This document shows, piece by piece, positions 61,619 through 64,000 of a DNA stretch of 64,000 nt. A model generated the notes under the pieces. The model did no database searches. It saw only the letters and a list, made by a program, of their open reading frames with translations, and had not been told where the DNA came from. The DNA lies in the NCBI GenBank assembly GCA_037133475.1, contig JBAXOB010000002.1:1-64000 (forward strand), read 5' to 3'. Within the stretch, counting starts at the first letter, position 1; each line of letters opens with the position of its first letter. Made by a program: the position numbers and the translations under genes. This DNA comes from CAIVAT01 sp037133475 (lineage in GTDB: Bacteria; Bacteroidota; Bacteroidia; Bacteroidales; FEN-979).

Positions 61619-62995
61619 ATGGAATTACCCTTTGCCGAGTCGTACAAAATCAAGATGGTGGAGCCAATCCGCAAGAGCAGCTGCCTGGAACGTGAAGCGT
61701 GGATCAAACAGGCCGGATTCAACCTTTTCGGGTTAAAAAGCGATCAGGTATTTATTGACCTGCTTACCGACTCCGGAACTGGCGCCATGAGCGACCGGCA
61801 GTGGTCGGAAATGATGCTGGGCGATGAAAGTTATGCAGGCGCCTCCTCCTATTTTAAAATGAAAGAGGCCATCCGTGAGGTCCTTGGTTTCGATCATTTT
61901 CTCCCTACTCACCAAGGGAGGGCCGCCGAAAACGTTCTGTTCTCAGTACTTGTCAAAGAGGGCGATGTCGTTCCCGGAAATTCCCATTTTGACACTACCA
62001 AGGGTCATATCGAATTTCGTAAGGCAAAAGCGGTCGACTGCACCATCGACGAAGCATTTGACACCACCCTGTTACATCCCTTTAAAGGTAATGTGGATGA
62101 GGTTAAACTGGAAAATGTACTGAAAACCCAGGGGGATAAGGTGCCATTTATCATTGTCACCGTCACCTGCAACTCCTCAGGCGGACAGCCTGTTTCGCTT
62201 GAAAACCTGAAAATGGTCAGAAGGCTTGCCGACAAATATGGCAAGATCGTGGTTTTCGATTCTGCCAGGTTTGCCGAAAATGCCTATTTTATCAAACTTC
62301 GTGAAAAGGCATGCCAGGATAAATCAATCCGCGAAATCGTCGGGGAGATGTTTGCCTGTGCCGATGCCATGACCATGAGCGCCAAAAAGGACGCCATTGT
62401 CAACATGGGTGGGTTTATTGCCATGCGAAGCAGGGAGTTACACGAAAAAGCCAGTGTGTTCAATATCATCTACGAAGGATATATCACCTATGGCGGGATG
62501 TCGGGACGCGACATGAACGCACTGGCAAAGGGACTTTATGAAGGCACCGAATTTGACTACCTTGAAACACGTATCCGCCAGGTAGAACATCTCGGCAATC
62601 AACTGATGGCCTTTGGTATCCCGATCCAGCAACCCATCGGGGGACATGGTATTTTTGTTGATGCAAAACGCTTCCTGCCGAATGTTCCCAAGGAGGAATT
62701 CCAGGCACAGACCCTTGCCATTGAACTTTACAAGGAGGCGGGCATTCGTGGCGTGGAAATCGGCGCACTGCTTGCCGACCGCGATCCCGTGACCCGCGAA
62801 AACCGTTACCCGGCCCTTGAACTCATGCGCCTGGCCATCCCGCGAAGGGTTTACACGAATAACCATATGGATGTAGTGGCAGTCGCCCTGAAAAATATTT
62901 TTGACCGCCGCGAATCCATCACGAAAGGGTACCGCATCCTGCACGAAGCGCCCATAATGCGGCACTTCACCGTCGTTCTTGAACAGGTCATCTGA
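61619..62995 (+). CDS. tnaA: Tryptophanase (tryptophan indole-lyase), beta-eliminating lyase family
   Basis: 458 residues. PLP enzyme; the cofactor Lys is in MSAKKDAIVNMGG near 258-270. Family blocks IDLLTDSGTGAMSD near 46-59, PTHQGRAAENV near 99-109 and SARFAENAYFIK near 205-216. Tyrosine phenol-lyase has an Arg in the sequence SMERG that binds the tyrosine hydroxyl; the same place here reads GVEIG, as in tryptophanase. It splits tryptophan into indole, pyruvate and ammonia. Five bases separate it from the next gene. Confidence 0.9.
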   Translation: MELPFAESYKIKMVEPIRKSSCLEREAWIKQAGFNLFGLKSDQVFIDLLTDSGTGAMSDRQWSEMMLGDESYAGASSYFKMKEAIREVLGFDHFLPTHQGRAAENVLFSVLVKEGDVVPGNSHFDTTKGHIEFRKAKAVDCTIDEAFDTTLLHPFKGNVDEVKLENVLKTQGDKVPFIIVTVTCNSSGGQPVSLENLKMVRRLADKYGKIVVFDSARFAENAYFIKLREKACQDKSIREIVGEMFACADAMTMSAKKDAIVNMGGFIAMRSRELHEKASVFNIIYEGYITYGGMSGRDMNALAKGLYEGTEFDYLETRIRQVEHLGNQLMAFGIPIQQPIGGHGIFVDAKRFLPNVPKEEFQAQTLAIELYKEAGIRGVEIGALLADRDPVTRENRYPALELMRLAIPRRVYTNNHMDVVAVALKNIFDRRESITKGYRILHEAPIMRHFTVVLEQVI

Positions 62996-63000
62996 CAGGT

Positions 63001-63462
63001 ATGCAACCATTGAAGAAACAAGCCCGTTACCAGCGTCTCTGGGACCAGCTGGAACCTCTGATGGCCAAATCAGCCGACCCTGATGCCCGGATGGCTACCA
63101 TTATTGCAGTCCTTCACCATAAAATGGAATATTTCTTCTGGACGGGTTTTTACCTTCTCCGTTCCGGTGAGTTAACCGTAAAAACCTACCAGGGCCCCCT
63201 TGCCTGCCAGGTACTGACCCCGCATACGGGTGTGTGCTGGGCAGCCATCGACCAGGAAAAAACAATCGTGGTCCCTGATGTTCACCTGTTCCCGGGCCAT
63301 ATTGCCTGCGATTCCCGTTCGCGGTCCGAAATCGTGGTCCCAGTAAGGAATGTTGAAGGAACAATAACCGGGGTGCTCGATGTGGACAGTGAAATCGTAA
63401 ATTCGTTTGATGCCACCGACGCCGAATGGCTGGAAAAAATCGTTAATCTTATCTGCCGTTGA
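63001..63462 (+). CDS. msrC: Free methionine-(R)-sulfoxide reductase (GAF domain, MsrC)
   Basis: 153 residues, one GAF domain. The three redox cysteines are C69, C79 and C103, with spacings of 10 and 24 residues as in E. coli MsrC (84, 94, 118). Flanking blocks FFWTGFYLL near 45-53 and DVHLFPGHIACDSRSRSEIV near 93-112 are typical. It reduces free methionine sulfoxide. Usual GVCG is GVCW here. It is coupled to mntP by a TTGA overlap. Confidence 0.93.
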   Translation: MQPLKKQARYQRLWDQLEPLMAKSADPDARMATIIAVLHHKMEYFFWTGFYLLRSGELTVKTYQGPLACQVLTPHTGVCWAAIDQEKTIVVPDVHLFPGHIACDSRSRSEIVVPVRNVEGTITGVLDVDSEIVNSFDATDAEWLEKIVNLICR

Positions 63463-64000
63463 ACCTCACCTCGCTTATCCTTATTTCACTGGGGCTTTCG
63501 ATGGATTGTTTTGCCGTTGCGCTCTCCTTTGGCACAGCGCATAAACTTGCCTGGAAAGATATCCTGCGGATGGCATTTCTCTTTGGCCTGTTCCAGGGTC
63601 TTATGCCGTTAATCGGCTGGCTGGTGGGCAGCAGCATCCAATCCTATATCGCCCCGGTCGACCATTGGATCGCCTTTGGAATCCTCTCTGTTATCGGCCT
63701 TAAAATGATATGGCAGGCTTTCGGATCAGGAGATGGCAGGAGATCGGTCGATATCCGTAAAATCACCGTATTGCTGACACTCTCGTTAGCCACCAGTATT
63801 GATGCACTGATAACAGGAGTCGGCTTTGGCTTCATCCGGGTAAATATTCTTGAAGCCGTAATCCTTATCTCGCTGATTACCTTTTTAGTATCGGTTACGG
63901 GAGCCAAACTGGGCGAAAAAACCACCTTTATCCCGGCACGCTGGGCTGAATTCCTGGGCGGGATAGTCCTGATCGCCATCGGAGTAAAAGTTGTCCTCGA
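63459..64000 (+). CDS. mntP: Manganese efflux pump MntP (partial, C-terminus beyond window)
   Basis: Starts with TTG at 63459, overlapping the msrC TGA as TTGA, and runs open to the window end (180 codons of about 185-190). Membrane helices with the two inverted-repeat signatures LGLSMDCFAVALSFG near 10-24 and ATSIDALITGVGFGF near 107-121, each with the Asp that binds the metal. It exports Mn2+. Grouping with msrC suggests a link to oxidative or metal stress. Confidence 0.9.
   Translation, partial: MNLTSLILISLGLSMDCFAVALSFGTAHKLAWKDILRMAFLFGLFQGLMPLIGWLVGSSIQSYIAPVDHWIAFGILSVIGLKMIWQAFGSGDGRRSVDIRKITVLLTLSLATSIDALITGVGFGFIRVNILEAVILISLITFLVSVTGAKLGEKTTFIPARWAEFLGGIVLIAIGVKVVL

Overview
The window is a stretch of chromosome from an anaerobic member of the Bacteroidota, most likely Bacteroidales or a close relative. 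Evidence: gldK-gldL-gldM-gldN with PorP/SprF and SprE/PorW homologues (type IX secretion and gliding), an S46 dipeptidyl-peptidase, DUF4468, HU-CCDC81/SPOR and GH3 proteins, and repeated occurrences of the Bacteroidota promoter (-33 TTTG, about 19 bp, -7 TAnnTTTG). Fermentation genes (methylmalonyl-CoA mutase, acetate kinase, phosphate butyryltransferase, butyrate kinase, tryptophanase) point to an amino-acid or sugar fermenter. I see no rRNA, tRNA, insertion sequence, phage or CRISPR array. No stretch longer than 300 bases lacks a gene; the longest gap is the 277 bp at 1835-2111.

Layout. 1-1834: the N-terminal 611 codons of a secreted, repeat-rich beta-helix protein that runs off the left edge. 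2112-7885 (minus): M16 peptidase and both methylmalonyl-CoA mutase subunits, with a lone response-regulator gene between the subunits. 7995-15663: a plus-strand TIGR01777 gene, then a minus-strand run GH3, deoxynucleoside kinase, kdsB, HU-CCDC81/SPOR, trmB, dpp11. 15905-18101 (plus): ackA and a LuxR-type response regulator, closed by a strong bidirectional terminator against yebC. 18983-26516: Ig-like lipoprotein, an arsR gene with a palindromic operator, ade, rlmN, a DUF4468 gene and groES-groEL. 26716-34417 (minus): recG, pheT, a sigma-54 activator, lptE, a TPR protein and secG. 34555-40665 (minus): porP-like gene and gldK-L-M-N. 40783-45118: YitT, and M23 peptidase, dxr, rseP. 45337-51934 (plus): sprE/porW, bactofilin, atpZ, a membrane protein, PTPS/QueD, folE, a BI-1 protein and fabD. 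51988-56867 (minus): five nucleotide-sugar genes (wlbC, wlbB, wlbA, galE, rfbB types). 57114-64000: elbB, the ptb-permease-buk operon, and tnaA, msrC and a partial mntP.

How it fits together. The envelope and export genes (SecG, LptE, RseP, M23, GldK-N, PorP, SprE, kdsB, nucleotide-sugar genes) form a surface-assembly theme, and the beta-helix protein, DPP11 and Ig lipoprotein are plausible exported products. The metabolic theme is substrate-level energy conservation: propionyl-CoA through MutAB, acetyl-P through AckA, butyryl-P through Ptb/Buk, and tryptophan cleavage by TnaA. The least expected items are the response regulator inside the mut locus, atpZ and its membrane partner without ATP synthase core genes, a PTPS-like enzyme coupled to folE, and an octanucleotide repeat with an inverted copy just after folE. 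None of these is proven to be a new system; they are the places to look first.
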